A stretch of DNA of 34,461 nt. Source: Alphaproteobacteria bacterium (lineage in GTDB: Bacteria; Pseudomonadota; Alphaproteobacteria; Rhodospirillales; Rhodospirillaceae). The translations under genes and the position numbers were made by a program. The notes beneath the pieces were generated by a model. That model was not told where the DNA came from. It was given only the letters and a program-made list of their open reading frames with translations, and did no database searches. The DNA lies in the NCBI GenBank assembly GCA_016869315.1, contig VGEM01000002.1:1-34461 (forward strand), in the 5' to 3' direction. Shown piece after piece: positions 23,968 to 32,647 of the stretch (position 1 is the stretch's first letter; the number at the start of each line of letters is the position of its first letter).

Positions 23968-24175
23968 TGGTCTGATGTTGTGAGAAGGTGGCGTTCGATG
24001 CGGCGGCGCGAACCGACGTCGCAGCTTCCGATGCCGCGCGGGTCATATTTTGGAGGGCCGCCCCAACCCAAGCGAATGCGGCATCGGGATTTTGCGCCAG
24101 TTTGGCGATCTCATCCTGCCAAAGTCCGAGGTATCGTCGGGCCATGGCATCGTGGTCGGGCGGGGAACCGGTCAT
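23741..24175 (-). CDS. coiled-coil protein with basic tail, candidate PHA synthase partner
   Basis: From the ATG at 24175 the product is 144 residues. Residues 1-45 are helical (LGLWQDEIAKLAQNPDAAFA), residues about 70-95 are Ser/Pro/Ala-rich, residues about 98-118 form a heptad-like coiled coil (NLAAVLRRLDALEQRLAAVE), and the tail is Arg/Lys/Ala-rich like a DNA-binding tail. That order resembles PHA-granule proteins such as PhaM, or the C-terminus of PhaE. It precedes the PhaC-like gene and shares 227 bases with it in another frame; GC3 in the overlap favours the PhaC frame. It diverges from phaR. The role is inferred from context. Confidence 0.55.
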   Translation of the reverse strand: MTGSPPDHDAMARRYLGLWQDEIAKLAQNPDAAFAWVGAALQNMTRAASEAATSVRAAASNATFSQHQTNDRSSSPSPAAGSAPASATPRSGSDNLAAVLRRLDALEQRLAAVEAIRAPARRIQARKPKATKRVAKRARSSRVR

Positions 24176-24214
24176 GCCGGCACTATACGCCAGTGTTGGC
24201 CTTCCTGACTCGCT

Positions 24215-24243
24215 TTGACAGGTGGTGTTGTGCAGAGCACAAT
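24215..24243 (+). promoter_or_regulatory. phaR promoter
   Basis: TTGACA (24215-24220) is a perfect -35 box, followed after 17 bases by CACAAT (24238-24243), a 4-of-6 match to the -10 box. It lies 30 bases upstream of the phaR ATG at 24273. The palindrome at 24228-24242 overlaps the spacer and -10, so a bound repressor would block it. Confidence 0.55.
24228..24242. promoter_or_regulatory. candidate PhaR autoregulatory operator
   Basis: TTGTGC-AGA-GCACAA is a perfect palindrome with the TGC-N3-GCA core of known PhaR sites. It overlaps the phaR -10 box and lies between phaR and the divergent coiled-coil gene, so it could serve both. PhaR repressors are known to bind their own promoter and to release when PHA accumulates. 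Confidence 0.55.
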
Positions 24244-24272
24244 CGCCCTTCGCAGTTGCGGAGAAGGCAGCC

Positions 24273-24869
24273 ATGAACGACGCCACTTCGGGCCAGGCGC
24301 CGCCCGTGATCAACATCAAGAAGTATGCCAACCGGCGGCTCTACAACACCGCGACCTCGAGCTATGTCACGCTCGATAACCTGGCAGAGATGGTAAAGAC
24401 CGGTACCGATTTCATCGTCACCGATGCCAAGACCGGAGAAGACCTAACCCGCTCTGTCCTCACCCAGATCATCGTTGAGCAGGAAGGCAAGGGCCAATCC
24501 CTGCTGCCGATCAAATTCCTGCGGCAGATCATCGGGTTTTATGACGATTCCTTGGGGGGCGTCCTGCCGCGATATTTGGAAATGAGCATGGAATCGTTTG
24601 CCCAGAACGAATCCAACATGCGCAAATTGATGCAGGATGCCTTCAAAGGCATGTTCCCGTCACAGCGCATGGAAGAAATCGGCAAGCAGAATCTGGCGTT
24701 GTTCGAGAGCGCCATGAAGATGTTCAACCCGTTTGGCACCATGACCCGGCCCCAAGCCAACTCTGCACCCCAGCCAGGCCGTCCTGAAGCAAGCATCGAT
24801 GTGCAGTCGCTCAAGGCCGAGCTCGAGTCCCTTCAGGCCAAAATCGATCGCCTCGCTCGCGATCGCTAA
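24273..24869 (+). CDS. phaR: polyhydroxyalkanoate synthesis repressor PhaR
   Basis: GAGAAGG five bases upstream supports the ATG at 24273. The 198-residue product has the PhaR N-terminal DNA-binding block INIKKYANRRLYNT followed by VTLDNLAEMVKTG and LTQIIVEQEGKG, then the PHB-accumulation regulatory region (LRQIIGFYDDSL, SFAQNESNMRKLM, QNLALFESAMKMF). A C-terminal coiled coil (SLKAELESLQAKIDRL) closes it. PhaR represses phasin and often PHA genes, and senses PHA by binding granules. Its promoter carries a fitting operator, and the divergent and nearby genes are PHA genes, so local control is likely. Confidence 0.93.
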   Translation: MNDATSGQAPPVINIKKYANRRLYNTATSSYVTLDNLAEMVKTGTDFIVTDAKTGEDLTRSVLTQIIVEQEGKGQSLLPIKFLRQIIGFYDDSLGGVLPRYLEMSMESFAQNESNMRKLMQDAFKGMFPSQRMEEIGKQNLALFESAMKMFNPFGTMTRPQANSAPQPGRPEASIDVQSLKAELESLQAKIDRLARDR

Positions 24870-24930
24870 ATCCTCTCACCAACGCCAGGGTTGATCCCCG
24901 AGTCGCAAGTCGCCCCGGAACCCGAAATTT

Positions 24931-25130
24931 ATTCTCCTATTAGTTGATATAAGATTAAATTATTAATATTTATTGAAATCAAATATTATATAAATTTTTT
25001 ATATTAATAAAATAAATATATTAGCTTATATTGAGATTTTTATTACATTATATTATACAAATATTCCAATAAGTTTTGAGATAATATTTTTTATATCATT
25101 TTTATTTATATAATATTTTCAATAGATTCT
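24931..25130. other. extremely AT-rich intergenic island
   Basis: By direct count these 200 bases hold only 23 G or C (about 11-12%), in a window above 60%. The gene-free gap between phaR and the XRE gene runs 24870-25266; the composition drops sharply at about 24926 and recovers from about 25135. I see no open frame, no DnaA box, and no long T-tract hairpin. It contains many TATAAT-like strings, so promoters cannot be called. Possible roles are a binding zone for an AT-preferring nucleoid protein, or a remnant of foreign DNA. Confidence 0.9.
24971..25124. repeat. inverted repeat flanking the core of the AT-rich island
   Basis: AAATATTATATAAAT (24981-24995) is repeated as its exact reverse complement at 25104-25118. 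TATTGAAA (24971-24978) outside the left arm also matches the reverse complement at 25117-25124, if a few extra bases are allowed in the left arm. The arms enclose about 108 bases. In such AT-rich DNA a 15-base match is not rare by chance, so this is tentative. No target duplication was seen. Confidence 0.35.
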
Positions 25131-25266
25131 CATCAGCGAAAGGACTATCTTTTTCAGCGCATACGATGATATATATTCAACTATTAAGTTGCACAAAGCC
25201 GCTTCTTGATACTCGTAAAAGTTCATAATCGGCGGCAACCCATTGGCGAAAGATCTGGGGGATGTC

Positions 25267-25686
25267 ATGACGCAACTTGCAACGGGCGGCGACACGCCAA
25301 CTCAAATTCGGCCTGCCAGCGCATGTCCGGCGAATCGCGTCGGTAGTGTCGACAAGCACGTCGGTCAGCGGATTCGCGATCGTCGCGTGATGCTGGGTTT
25401 GAGCCAGCAGCAAATGGCCGAGATGATCGGCGTCACTTACCAACAAGCCCACAAATACGCGCGGGGCATCAATCGCATCTCGGCCGGCCGGCTCTTCGAA
25501 ATCGGTCGCGCATTGAGCGTGCCGATCGCCTTTTTCTACGAGGGCCTCGACGGCGCCGAGGATGAGACGTCCTCGCATCGTCATCGCATGTGCCTCGAAC
25601 TCGCGCGGAACTTCGCCAGCATCTCGAACGAGAAGCATCAGGAAGCGATTAGTCAGCTCGCTCGCACTTTGGCGGATCAACAGTAA
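25267..25686 (+). CDS. XRE-family helix-turn-helix regulator
   Basis: GGGGGA five bases upstream supports the ATG at 25267. The 139-residue protein has a lambda-repressor-type HTH at residues about 36-90: VGQRIRDRRVMLGLSQQQMA, IGVTYQQAHKYARGINRIS, then LFEIGRALSVPIAFFYEGL. The rest is helical and has no sensor domain. Short XRE proteins of this build are common in Alphaproteobacteria. It follows the AT-rich island, which contains its upstream region and may hold its operators. Its targets are unknown. It is convergent with the SUMF1-like gene, with 15 bases between stops. Confidence 0.85.
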   Translation: MTQLATGGDTPTQIRPASACPANRVGSVDKHVGQRIRDRRVMLGLSQQQMAEMIGVTYQQAHKYARGINRISAGRLFEIGRALSVPIAFFYEGLDGAEDETSSHRHRMCLELARNFASISNEKHQEAISQLARTLADQQ

Positions 25687-25701
25687 CTGAAGGCGCGCCG
25701 A

Positions 25702-26487
25702 TCACGGTCGACGTGCGCCGGCCTCGATCGTTCGCGCGACCCTGAAGCCGATCGTGTAGCTGGCAATCGATCCGACGTTGCCCATGCGCGCGGCTGAGGT
25801 CGCGAGCGCCGGGATGTAATACCAGTCGCCGCCTCGGGTAACCCGCCGCGGACATGCGGCATGATTCGCCTCCTCTCTTGCCGGATCGTGTCGCTCGCTC
25901 CAGCAATCGGCGACCCACTCCGAGACGTTGCCCGACATATCCCGAAGCCCGAACGGATTGGGAGGGAAACTTGCGACCGGTGCGGATTGATTTCCGCCAA
26001 ACGGGTCCGCGCCGCAACTGCGACAGTTCGCGTGCCCCACCCCCACGTCATCGCCCCAGCTATAAGCGGTCACGGTCCCGGCCCGGGCCGCATATTCCCA
26101 CTCGGCCTCCGTCGGCAATCGATACGCCTTGCCAGTGACCCGCGTCAGCCATGAGGCGTAGATATTGGCGTCGTCCCAATCGACGTTGATCACGGGTCGT
26201 GATCCACGGCCCCAGCCGTGGTCATCCTGGCCGCCCCGACACACACCAGCTTCGACACACAGCTGGTACTGATCGAATGTCGTCTCGGTTTCGGCGATCG
26301 CGAACGGACTCTCGATCGCGCGGTCGATCGCCGGTGCGAAGGCCGGTCGTTGACCTTCGGCGCCCATGATAAACCGCCCGGCCGGCAGCACGACCATGGT
26401 TGGGCAGATGTCGCAATCGCGGATGCGCGGCAACTCGGCGGCGACCGCGTGGCTCGCCAGCATTATTGCGAGCAACAGTTCGATCAT
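25702..26487 (-). CDS. exported SUMF1/formylglycine-generating-enzyme-like protein, catalytic Cys absent
   Basis: Start chosen at the ATG at 26487, which overlaps the queG stop (ATGA at 26487-26484); an ATG three codons upstream is also open. The 261-residue protein has a signal peptide ([17 protein letters not shown]), then the FGE-sulfatase fold marks: MVVLPAGRFIMGA, PVINVDWDDANIYASWL, YRLPTEAEWEYAARAG, DMSGNVSEWVAD and RVTRGGDWY with GFRVAR at the end. Real formylglycine-generating enzymes have two Cys shortly after the RV-x-x-GGS block. Here that stretch (YYIPALATSAARMG) has none. It is more likely a binding or structural member. Coupling to queG suggests cotranscription rather than shared function. 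Confidence 0.8.
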   Translation of the reverse strand: MIELLLAIMLASHAVAAELPRIRDCDICPTMVVLPAGRFIMGAEGQRPAFAPAIDRAIESPFAIAETETTFDQYQLCVEAGVCRGGQDDHGWGRGSRPVINVDWDDANIYASWLTRVTGKAYRLPTEAEWEYAARAGTVTAYSWGDDVGVGHANCRSCGADPFGGNQSAPVASFPPNPFGLRDMSGNVSEWVADCWSERHDPAREEANHAACPRRVTRGGDWYYIPALATSAARMGNVGSIASYTIGFRVARTIEAGARRP

Positions 26488-27590
26488 GGCGCCCATTCCG
26501 CCCTCACCGCGTCATCGACCTCTTGAGCACGATACTGCCGCGACAACGCGGCGAAATCGTGGGCATCGAGCAATCGTGACAAGGCCCAGATCGCTGCCGC
26601 CCGCACGATCGGCGAAGGGTCCTCGACGCGCGTGCGGGCGACGCCGGCCAATGAAGGTCGTTGACTATTGCCAATGGCAATCAAGACATTGCGGACAAAC
26701 CGATGGCGACCGATCCGCTTGATCGGCGATTTGCCGAAGAGCGCGCGGAAAGAACCATCGTCGAGCATCGCAAGATCGGCGAGACGTGGGGCCGTCAATT
26801 CGGCCCGCGGCAGAAAGTCGGGCTCCGTCGTCGTCCGCGCGAACTTGTTCCAGGGGCAAATGGCGAGGCAGGCGTCGCATCCGTAGATACGATTGCCGAT
26901 ACCTTCTCTCAGGTCTCGCGGAATATGGCTCTTATGTTCGATGGTCAGATACGAGATGCAGCGCCGGGGATCGATCCGGTAGGGACCGGTGAAGGCGCGA
27001 GTCGGGCATATGTCGAGGCATTGCCGGCATTCGCCGCAATGATCGGACTCCGATGGATCGGGCGCGATTTCAAGCGTGGTCAGTACTTCCGCCAAGAACA
27101 GCCACGACCCGAATTGACGAGAGACCAGGTTCGTATGTTTGCCCTGCCAGCCGAGCCCTGAGGCCTGGGCGAGCGGCTTCTCCAGCAGCGGCGCGGTGTC
27201 GACGAACACTTTGACATCGCCGCCATGGGTCGCCGTCAGCCAACGCGCAAAGGCCTTCAGCCGCTTTTTCAGCGTATCGTGGTAGTCGCGATTGCGGGCG
27301 TAGACGCTGATATCGCCGAGGTCCGCCGGCGTCGGCGCAACATCGGAAACGGGTCCGTAGTTGAGTGCAACCATGATCGCTGAACGTGCCTCCGGCCACA
27401 GCACGGAAACATCCGCGCGACGATCAGCGGTGTCGGTCAGCCAGGTCATGTCGCCGGCAAAATCGGCGGCGATAAAATCGCGGAACTCGTTTTGAGCGCG
27501 GTCGGGCGTTCGGGCTGCCGTGAAGCGGACGGCATCGAAGCCGAATGCCATGACTTCGCGGCGCAGCGATTCGCGATCAATCGTCGCCAT
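26484..27590 (-). CDS. queG: epoxyqueuosine reductase QueG
   Basis: The 368-residue product begins [20 protein letters not shown]. It carries [12 protein letters not shown] with Asp131, and two [4Fe-4S] motifs: C185, C188, C191 (CGECRQC) with C195, and C211 with C238, C241, C245 (CDACLAICP). The C-terminal third is HEAT-like ([14 protein letters not shown]). It reduces epoxyqueuosine to queuosine in tRNA, the last step of the pathway. Its start lies inside the tgt 3' end, a 14-base overlap, and its stop overlaps the SUMF1-like start. With queA and tgt it forms a compact queuosine operon. A frame 11 residues longer exists, but the family start is MAT. Confidence 0.92.
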   Translation of the reverse strand: MATIDRESLRREVMAFGFDAVRFTAARTPDRAQNEFRDFIAADFAGDMTWLTDTADRRADVSVLWPEARSAIMVALNYGPVSDVAPTPADLGDISVYARNRDYHDTLKKRLKAFARWLTATHGGDVKVFVDTAPLLEKPLAQASGLGWQGKHTNLVSRQFGSWLFLAEVLTTLEIAPDPSESDHCGECRQCLDICPTRAFTGPYRIDPRRCISYLTIEHKSHIPRDLREGIGNRIYGCDACLAICPWNKFARTTTEPDFLPRAELTAPRLADLAMLDDGSFRALFGKSPIKRIGRHRFVRNVLIAIGNSQRPSLAGVARTRVEDPSPIVRAAAIWALSRLLDAHDFAALSRQYRAQEVDDAVRAEWAP

Positions 27591-28716
27591 CTTCAGACAC
27601 CTTGCCGCTCTGCCCCGCCGCAAACGCCTGCGCGAATGCGGCCAGGGAGCCCGTCGCGATCGCCGTGCGCATGTCGGCCATCAGTTTTTGATAGAAGGCG
27701 ACGTTGTGCCATGACAACAGCATCAGGCCGAGAATTTCGTCGCAGCGGACCAGATGGTGCAAGTAGGCGCGGCTGTAATTGCGGCTGGCCGGGCAATTGA
27801 CCGTCTCATCGAGTGGCCGTTGGTCTTCGGCGTGCTTCGCGTTGCGAAGATTGAGCGGGCCTTCTGCGGTGAAGGCCTGGGCCGTTCGGCCCGAGCGCGT
27901 CGGGATCACGCAGTCGAACATGTCGATGCCGCGCATCACCGCGCCGACAATGTCGAGCGGCTTGCCGACACCCATCAGATAGCGTGGCCGGTCCGCCGGC
28001 ATATGCGGCGTCAGGCCGTCCAAGGTCGAGAACATCAGGTCCTGGCCTTCGCCGACCGCAAGCCCGCCTATCGCGTATCCGTCGAAGCCGATGCGTTTCA
28101 GCGTGGTCGCCGATTCCTCGCGCAGGTCGGCATGAACGCCGCCCTGAACGATCCCGAAGAGCCCGTATCCCGGTTTCTCGACATAGGCCGTCCTCGATCG
28201 TTCCGCCCATCCCATGGAAAGGCGCATGCTGGCGGCGACATCGGCTTTCTCGGCCGGATAGGGCGTGCATTCGTCGAACGCCATGGTGATGGTGGCATCC
28301 AACAGCCGCTGGATCTCGATCGAACGCTCGGGCGACAAATAGTGGCGCGAGCCGTCGACGTGAGACTGGAACGTAACGCCGCCATCGTCGATCTTGCGAA
28401 GCTTCGCGAGCGACATGACCTGATAGCCGCCAGAGTCGGTCAAGATCGGGCCCTGCCACCCCATGAACGGGCGCACGCCGCCGAGCCGCGCGACGCGCTC
28501 CGCGCCCGGGCGCAGCATCAGATGGTAGGTGTTGGCAAGTATGATCTGCGCGCCTGTCGACGCCACCGTCTCGGGAAACATGGCTTTTACAGTTGCCGCC
28601 GTGCCGACCGGCATGAAGGCCGGCGTGTCAATCGCGCCGTGGGCTGTGACCAGCCGTCCGCGCCGGGCAGGGCCGTCGGTCGCGAGCAGGTCGAACGCGA
28701 GGCTCGGCGACGTCAC
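27577..28716 (-). CDS. tgt: tRNA-guanine transglycosylase
   Basis: The start is the GTG at 28716, which overlaps the queA stop as GTGA; the product is 379 residues. Asp94 (LTDSGGYQ) and Asp268 ([10 protein letters not shown]) are the catalytic residues, and FDECTPYP and GIVQGG bind the base. It swaps guanine-34 for preQ1 in tRNAs with GUN anticodons. The zinc site is odd: the usual C-x-C-x2-C before [10 protein letters not shown] reads VNCPAS, so two of three Cys are Val306 and Ser311, leaving Cys308 and His337. The rest of the enzyme looks intact. Alphaproteobacterial variants of this kind may exist. Confidence 0.92.
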   Translation of the reverse strand: MTSPSLAFDLLATDGPARRGRLVTAHGAIDTPAFMPVGTAATVKAMFPETVASTGAQIILANTYHLMLRPGAERVARLGGVRPFMGWQGPILTDSGGYQVMSLAKLRKIDDGGVTFQSHVDGSRHYLSPERSIEIQRLLDATITMAFDECTPYPAEKADVAASMRLSMGWAERSRTAYVEKPGYGLFGIVQGGVHADLREESATTLKRIGFDGYAIGGLAVGEGQDLMFSTLDGLTPHMPADRPRYLMGVGKPLDIVGAVMRGIDMFDCVIPTRSGRTAQAFTAEGPLNLRNAKHAEDQRPLDETVNCPASRNYSRAYLHHLVRCDEILGLMLLSWHNVAFYQKLMADMRTAIATGSLAAFAQAFAAGQSGKVSEDGDD

Positions 28717-29744
28717 TGGGGGCTCGCCCGATGCAGCCAGCACGCATCACCGTAGGAGTAGAAACGGTACCCGTTGGAGATCGCATGCCGGTAAGCGCCT
28801 TGCATACGATCGAGTCCGGCGAAGGCTGAGACCAGCATGAAAAGGGTCGATTTGGGCAGGTGGAAATTGGTCATCAGCACGTCGACGAGTTTGAAACGAT
28901 AACCGGGCATGATGAAGAGCGATGAGTCGTCCGCGAATCGGTCAATCGTGCCGTCTTTCTTGGCGGCCGTTTCGAGCAGCCGGGCCGACGTTGTCCCGAC
29001 CGCAATGACCCGCCCGCCTGCGGCGCGCGCGCGATTGATCGCGGTAGCGGCGGATTCACTGATCCAGCCATGTTCGGCGTGCATCCGATGCTGGCGAGGG
29101 TCGTCGGTCTTCACCGGCAGAAAGGTACCCGCGCCGACGTGCAGAGTCACATGGACGCGTGTCGCGCCCGCCGCGTCGATCCTATCGAGTAACGCCGGCG
29201 TGAAATGCAGTCCTGCCGTCGGAGCAGCGATTGCGCCGTCATGGACGGCATAGGCGGTTTGATAGTCGGTGCGATCGCGTGCGTCGTCGGGACGGTCGAT
29301 ATAGGGCGGCAACGGCACATGTCCGATCCGCTCGATCATTGCCATGAAGGCTGGGCCATGTACACGAAACTCAAGTTCGATCAGGCCGTCGTCTGTTTTG
29401 CCGACGACCCGAGCCGATAGATCTTCGGAGAACGTGACGGTCTGGTCCGGTTTGAGTCGCTTGGCCGGTCGCGCGAAGGCCAACCAGCGGCCCGGTGATC
29501 GCTCCTGATGCAGCAGACATTCGACCTCGACCTCGCCACGCCGACCCAACAGGCGTGCTGGGATGACTCGCGTATCGTTGAAAACCATGACGTCGCCCGG
29601 TCGGACGAGGGTTGGAATATCGCGGATCGTCCGATCGGCGAGGGTACCGGCAACCTCAAGCAATCGGGCGTGATCGCGCGGCACGGCCGGGCGATCGGCA
29701 ATCGCGGCCCGCGGTAGCTCGAAATCGAAATCCTCAGTACGCAT
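28713..29744 (-). CDS. queA: S-adenosylmethionine:tRNA ribosyltransferase-isomerase
   Basis: The 343-residue product begins [20 protein letters not shown], the QueA start. Conserved blocks are [36 protein letters not shown] with [32 protein letters not shown] and [13 protein letters not shown]. It moves the ribosyl part of SAM to preQ1 in tRNA, making epoxyqueuosine, which QueG reduces. The length is normal. The order queA-tgt-queG with overlapping stops and starts implies one transcript. An ATG at 29820 on the other strand starts a divergent gene. Confidence 0.93.
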   Translation of the reverse strand: MRTEDFDFELPRAAIADRPAVPRDHARLLEVAGTLADRTIRDIPTLVRPGDVMVFNDTRVIPARLLGRRGEVEVECLLHQERSPGRWLAFARPAKRLKPDQTVTFSEDLSARVVGKTDDGLIELEFRVHGPAFMAMIERIGHVPLPPYIDRPDDARDRTDYQTAYAVHDGAIAAPTAGLHFTPALLDRIDAAGATRVHVTLHVGAGTFLPVKTDDPRQHRMHAEHGWISESAATAINRARAAGGRVIAVGTTSARLLETAAKKDGTIDRFADDSSLFIMPGYRFKLVDVLMTNFHLPKSTLFMLVSAFAGLDRMQGAYRHAISNGYRFYSYGDACWLHRASPQ

Positions 29745-29786
29745 GAGGTCCGTGCAAGGTCAGCATAGGGGAACGCGCCGACTATC

Positions 29787-29792
29787 TATAAT
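29787..29792 (+). promoter_or_regulatory. perfect -10 box upstream of the DUF2937 gene
   Basis: TATAAT at 29787-29792 touches a possible ATG at 29793. Transcription from it would begin near 29799, past that ATG, so it argues for the second ATG at 29820. No good -35 is seen at the right distance. The site lies in the gap between divergent queA and the DUF2937 gene. Confidence 0.4.
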
Positions 29793-29819
29793 ATGGTGTC
29801 GGGTGCAACGAGGGCGGAG

Positions 29820-30317
29820 ATGGCGGTGGAGTGGCTTTGGTCACGCATTGATCGTGGTCTTGGTGCTGTGACGGTTGCTGCCGGCGCTGTGTTGGGTTCG
29901 CAAATCGCCCCCCTGATTGCGCAATATCTTGCGCGAACCGGCGACCGGATCGCAAAAGCTCAGGCCCAGGTCCTGGCCATTCAAAGCAGTCTCAAGTTCC
30001 AGGTGATGTCCGAGACCGTGCGCGGCGAGCTGGCCAACGACGCCGCCCGCGAACTCTCTGCCGGCCGCGCGATCCACGACCCTATCGCGGCAGCAAATCT
30101 ATTCACCAAGCCGTTTTCGCTGTGGCGGAATGGCGACGTCAGCACCGTTGATTTGACCGTCGCGAGCTTCGTGCCCGCGCTTCCAACGACACCCGAAGCG
30201 ATTACCTATACCGTCGTCGGCGTTGCTCTCGGTTTCCTCGCTTACGAGATCTTGCGCTGGCCGGTCATGATCGTTTTGACCGGCCCACCCAAGCGGCGCT
30301 TCCCGCGCAAGGGATAG
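29820..30317 (+). CDS. DUF2937 family membrane protein
   Basis: I choose the ATG at 29820, preceded by GAGGG with a 6-base spacer and lying after the -10 box. The 165-residue protein has a first hydrophobic segment (AVTVAAGAVLGSQIAPLIA) followed by YLARTGDRIAKAQAQVL, a coiled region, and a second membrane segment (TYTVVGVALGFLAYEIL) before a basic tail. The GSQ-x-P-x-x-x-x-Q-YL pattern fits DUF2937. Function is unknown. It sits between queA and the ATP synthase operon; the 198 bases before atpH probably hold that operon's promoter. Confidence 0.65.
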   Translation: MAVEWLWSRIDRGLGAVTVAAGAVLGSQIAPLIAQYLARTGDRIAKAQAQVLAIQSSLKFQVMSETVRGELANDAARELSAGRAIHDPIAAANLFTKPFSLWRNGDVSTVDLTVASFVPALPTTPEAITYTVVGVALGFLAYEILRWPVMIVLTGPPKRRFPRKG

Positions 30318-30515
30318 CCGCGACCGCCGCTCTCTGTTGCAACGCACAGACCGGTATGCTACCACCCCGCCGGCGGTCGCGAGGGGTCCGGTCGGAACCC
30401 AAAAAATCGCTTTAAATTCAATATCTTAAGTCGGTTTCCCGACGCTCGTATCCGGCTGTTTTTCGGAGACGTTTTTTGGGAAGTCCTGGCTTTTTGTCGC
30501 GAAGGATTTTGATCG

Positions 30516-31076
30516 GTGGCGGCGGAAGCGGAAGGGGTCAGCGGAGTAGCGGCACGATATGCCGCAGCGCTTTATGACCTGGCGGACGAGCAAAGCGCGC
30601 TCGACGCGGTGGCGGCCGATCTCAAGGGCCTCAACGATCTGGTTGCCGATAGCGACGATTTCCGCCGATTCATCAAAAGCCCAGTCATGTCGCGGACCGA
30701 TCAGGGCAAGGGCATCGCCGCCATTGCCGATCGCGCCAAGCTCAATCCTCTCACCCGCAAATTTCTTGGACTGGTCGCCGCCAATCGGCGTTTGTTCGCA
30801 TTGCCTGGGATGATCTCCGGCTTCCTCGCCATTTTGGCCAAGCGTCGCGGCGAGGTGACGGCCGAGGTAACTTCGGCAGCCGCTCTTTCCGAAGCACAGG
30901 CCGCGTCGTTGGTCGCGTCGCTCAAACAAACCGTGGGCCGCGCCGTTGCGCTCACGTCCAAGGTTGATCCGTCGATCCTCGGCGGCCTGATCGTCAAGGT
31001 CGGCTCACGTATGGTCGACAGTTCGCTCAAATCCAAACTTCAGCGCCTGAAGCTCGTGATGAAAGGGGTCGGATAA
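30516..31076 (+). CDS. atpH: ATP synthase subunit delta
   Basis: The start is a GTG with AAGGA at 30502-30506. The 186-residue protein shows the OSCP/delta N-terminus (GVAARYAAALYDLADEQ) and C-terminal VDPSILGGLIVKVGSRMVDSSL, the conserved delta signature. It connects F1 to the peripheral stalk. The stop codon is directly followed by the atpA ATG. In Alphaproteobacteria atpH starts the F1 operon, and the F0 genes lie elsewhere, as the layout here suggests. Confidence 0.95.
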   Translation: MAAEAEGVSGVAARYAAALYDLADEQSALDAVAADLKGLNDLVADSDDFRRFIKSPVMSRTDQGKGIAAIADRAKLNPLTRKFLGLVAANRRLFALPGMISGFLAILAKRRGEVTAEVTSAAALSEAQAASLVASLKQTVGRAVALTSKVDPSILGGLIVKVGSRMVDSSLKSKLQRLKLVMKGVG

Positions 31077-32606
31077 ATGGACATCCGCGCCGCAGAAATT
31101 TCCAACATTCTCAAGCAGCAAATCGCCAATTTCGGCACCGAAGCCGAATCGGCCGAAGTGGGCCAAGTGCTCGCGGTTGGCGACGGCATCGCCCGCGTCT
31201 ACGGGCTCGACAACGTCCAGTCGGGCGAGATGGTCGAGTTTCCGGGCGGCCTCAAGGGCATGGCGCTCAATCTCGAAACCGACAACGTCGGCGTCGTGAT
31301 CTTCGGCGATGACTCGGGCATCAAGGAAGGCGACACCGTCAAGCGCACCGGCACCATCGTCGACGTTCCGGTCGGCAAAGGCCTGTTGGGTCGCGTCGTG
31401 GACGGCCTCGGCAATGCCATCGACGGCAAGGGCGAGATCAAGGCGACCGAACGCCGTTTGGCCGAACTCAAGGCCCCAGGCATCATTCCGCGCCGCTCGG
31501 TGCACGAGCCGATGCAGACCGGCATCAAGGCGATCGACGCGTTGATCCCGGTTGGTCGCGGTCAGCGCGAGCTGATCATCGGCGACCGGCAGACTGGAAA
31601 AACCGCCGTCATCCTCGACACGATCATCAACCAGAAGAAGGTGAATGCATCGGGGAACGAGAAGGAAAAGCTTTACTGCATCTATGTCGCCGTCGGTCAG
31701 AAACGCTCGACCGTGGCGCAGGTGATGAAGACGCTCGCCGACCAGGGCGCGCTCGAATACACCATCGTCGTTGCCGCCACCGCGTCGGACCCGGCGCCGA
31801 TGCAGTTCCTCGCGCCCTACACCGGCGCTGCCATGGGCGAATGGTTCCGCGACAACGGCATGCACGCCGTCATTTTCTACGACGATTTGTCGAAGCAGGC
31901 CGTCGCCTACCGCCAGATGTCGCTGCTGCTGCGCCGCCCGCCAGGCCGCGAAGCGTATCCGGGTGACGTGTTCTATCTCCACTCGCGTTTGCTCGAGCGC
32001 GCGGCGAAACTCAACGAGAAGAACGGCGCCGGCTCGCTGACCGCGTTGCCGGTGATCGAAACTCAAGCCGGTGACGTATCGGCCTATATTCCGACCAACG
32101 TGATCTCGATCACCGACGGTCAGATTTTTCTTGAAACGACGCTGTTCTATCAGGGCATCCGGCCCGCGCTGAACGTCGGCATCTCGGTGTCGCGCGTCGG
32201 CTCGGCCGCCCAGATCAAAGCGATGAAGCAAGTGTCGGGTTCGATGAAGCTCGAACTGGCCCAGTACCGTGAAATGCGCGCCTTCGCCCAGTTTGCCTCG
32301 GACCTCGACCCAGCCACGCAGAAACTGCTGTCGCGCGGCGAGCGCCTCACCGAACTGTTGAAACAGCCGCAATACAAGCCGGTTCCGGTCGAGGAACAGG
32401 TGGTGTCGATATTTGCCGGCACCGGCGGGTATCTCGACAAGATCGCAGTGAAGGACATCGGCCGTTTCGAGAGCTCGATGTTGGCGGCTCTGCGCGACAA
32501 GGGCGCCGACATTCTCACCGCGATTCGGAGCGAAAAAGCGCTGAGCGACGCCCTCCGGGCCAAGCTCAAGTCGTTCCTCGACGATTTCACCAAGTCCTTC
32601 GCCTAA
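31077..32606 (+). CDS. atpA: ATP synthase subunit alpha
   Basis: The 509-residue product starts [20 protein letters not shown]. The P-loop is GDRQTGKTA (residues 169-177), and the ATP-synthase signature block [20 protein letters not shown] is present with the alpha-specific arginine. Length and motifs are complete. It forms the non-catalytic nucleotide-binding part of the F1 hexamer. It begins right after atpH and lies 41 bases before atpG. Confidence 0.97.
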   Translation: MDIRAAEISNILKQQIANFGTEAESAEVGQVLAVGDGIARVYGLDNVQSGEMVEFPGGLKGMALNLETDNVGVVIFGDDSGIKEGDTVKRTGTIVDVPVGKGLLGRVVDGLGNAIDGKGEIKATERRLAELKAPGIIPRRSVHEPMQTGIKAIDALIPVGRGQRELIIGDRQTGKTAVILDTIINQKKVNASGNEKEKLYCIYVAVGQKRSTVAQVMKTLADQGALEYTIVVAATASDPAPMQFLAPYTGAAMGEWFRDNGMHAVIFYDDLSKQAVAYRQMSLLLRRPPGREAYPGDVFYLHSRLLERAAKLNEKNGAGSLTALPVIETQAGDVSAYIPTNVISITDGQIFLETTLFYQGIRPALNVGISVSRVGSAAQIKAMKQVSGSMKLELAQYREMRAFAQFASDLDPATQKLLSRGERLTELLKQPQYKPVPVEEQVVSIFAGTGGYLDKIAVKDIGRFESSMLAALRDKGADILTAIRSEKALSDALRAKLKSFLDDFTKSFA

Positions 32607-32647
32607 CGCCCACGCACGGTATCAGACACAGGCCCGCGTAGTCGCCC

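Noticed and set aside
24926-25140. Replication origin in the AT-rich island
   Set aside because: No TTATNCACA-type DnaA boxes or usual origin genes nearby; low GC alone is not enough.
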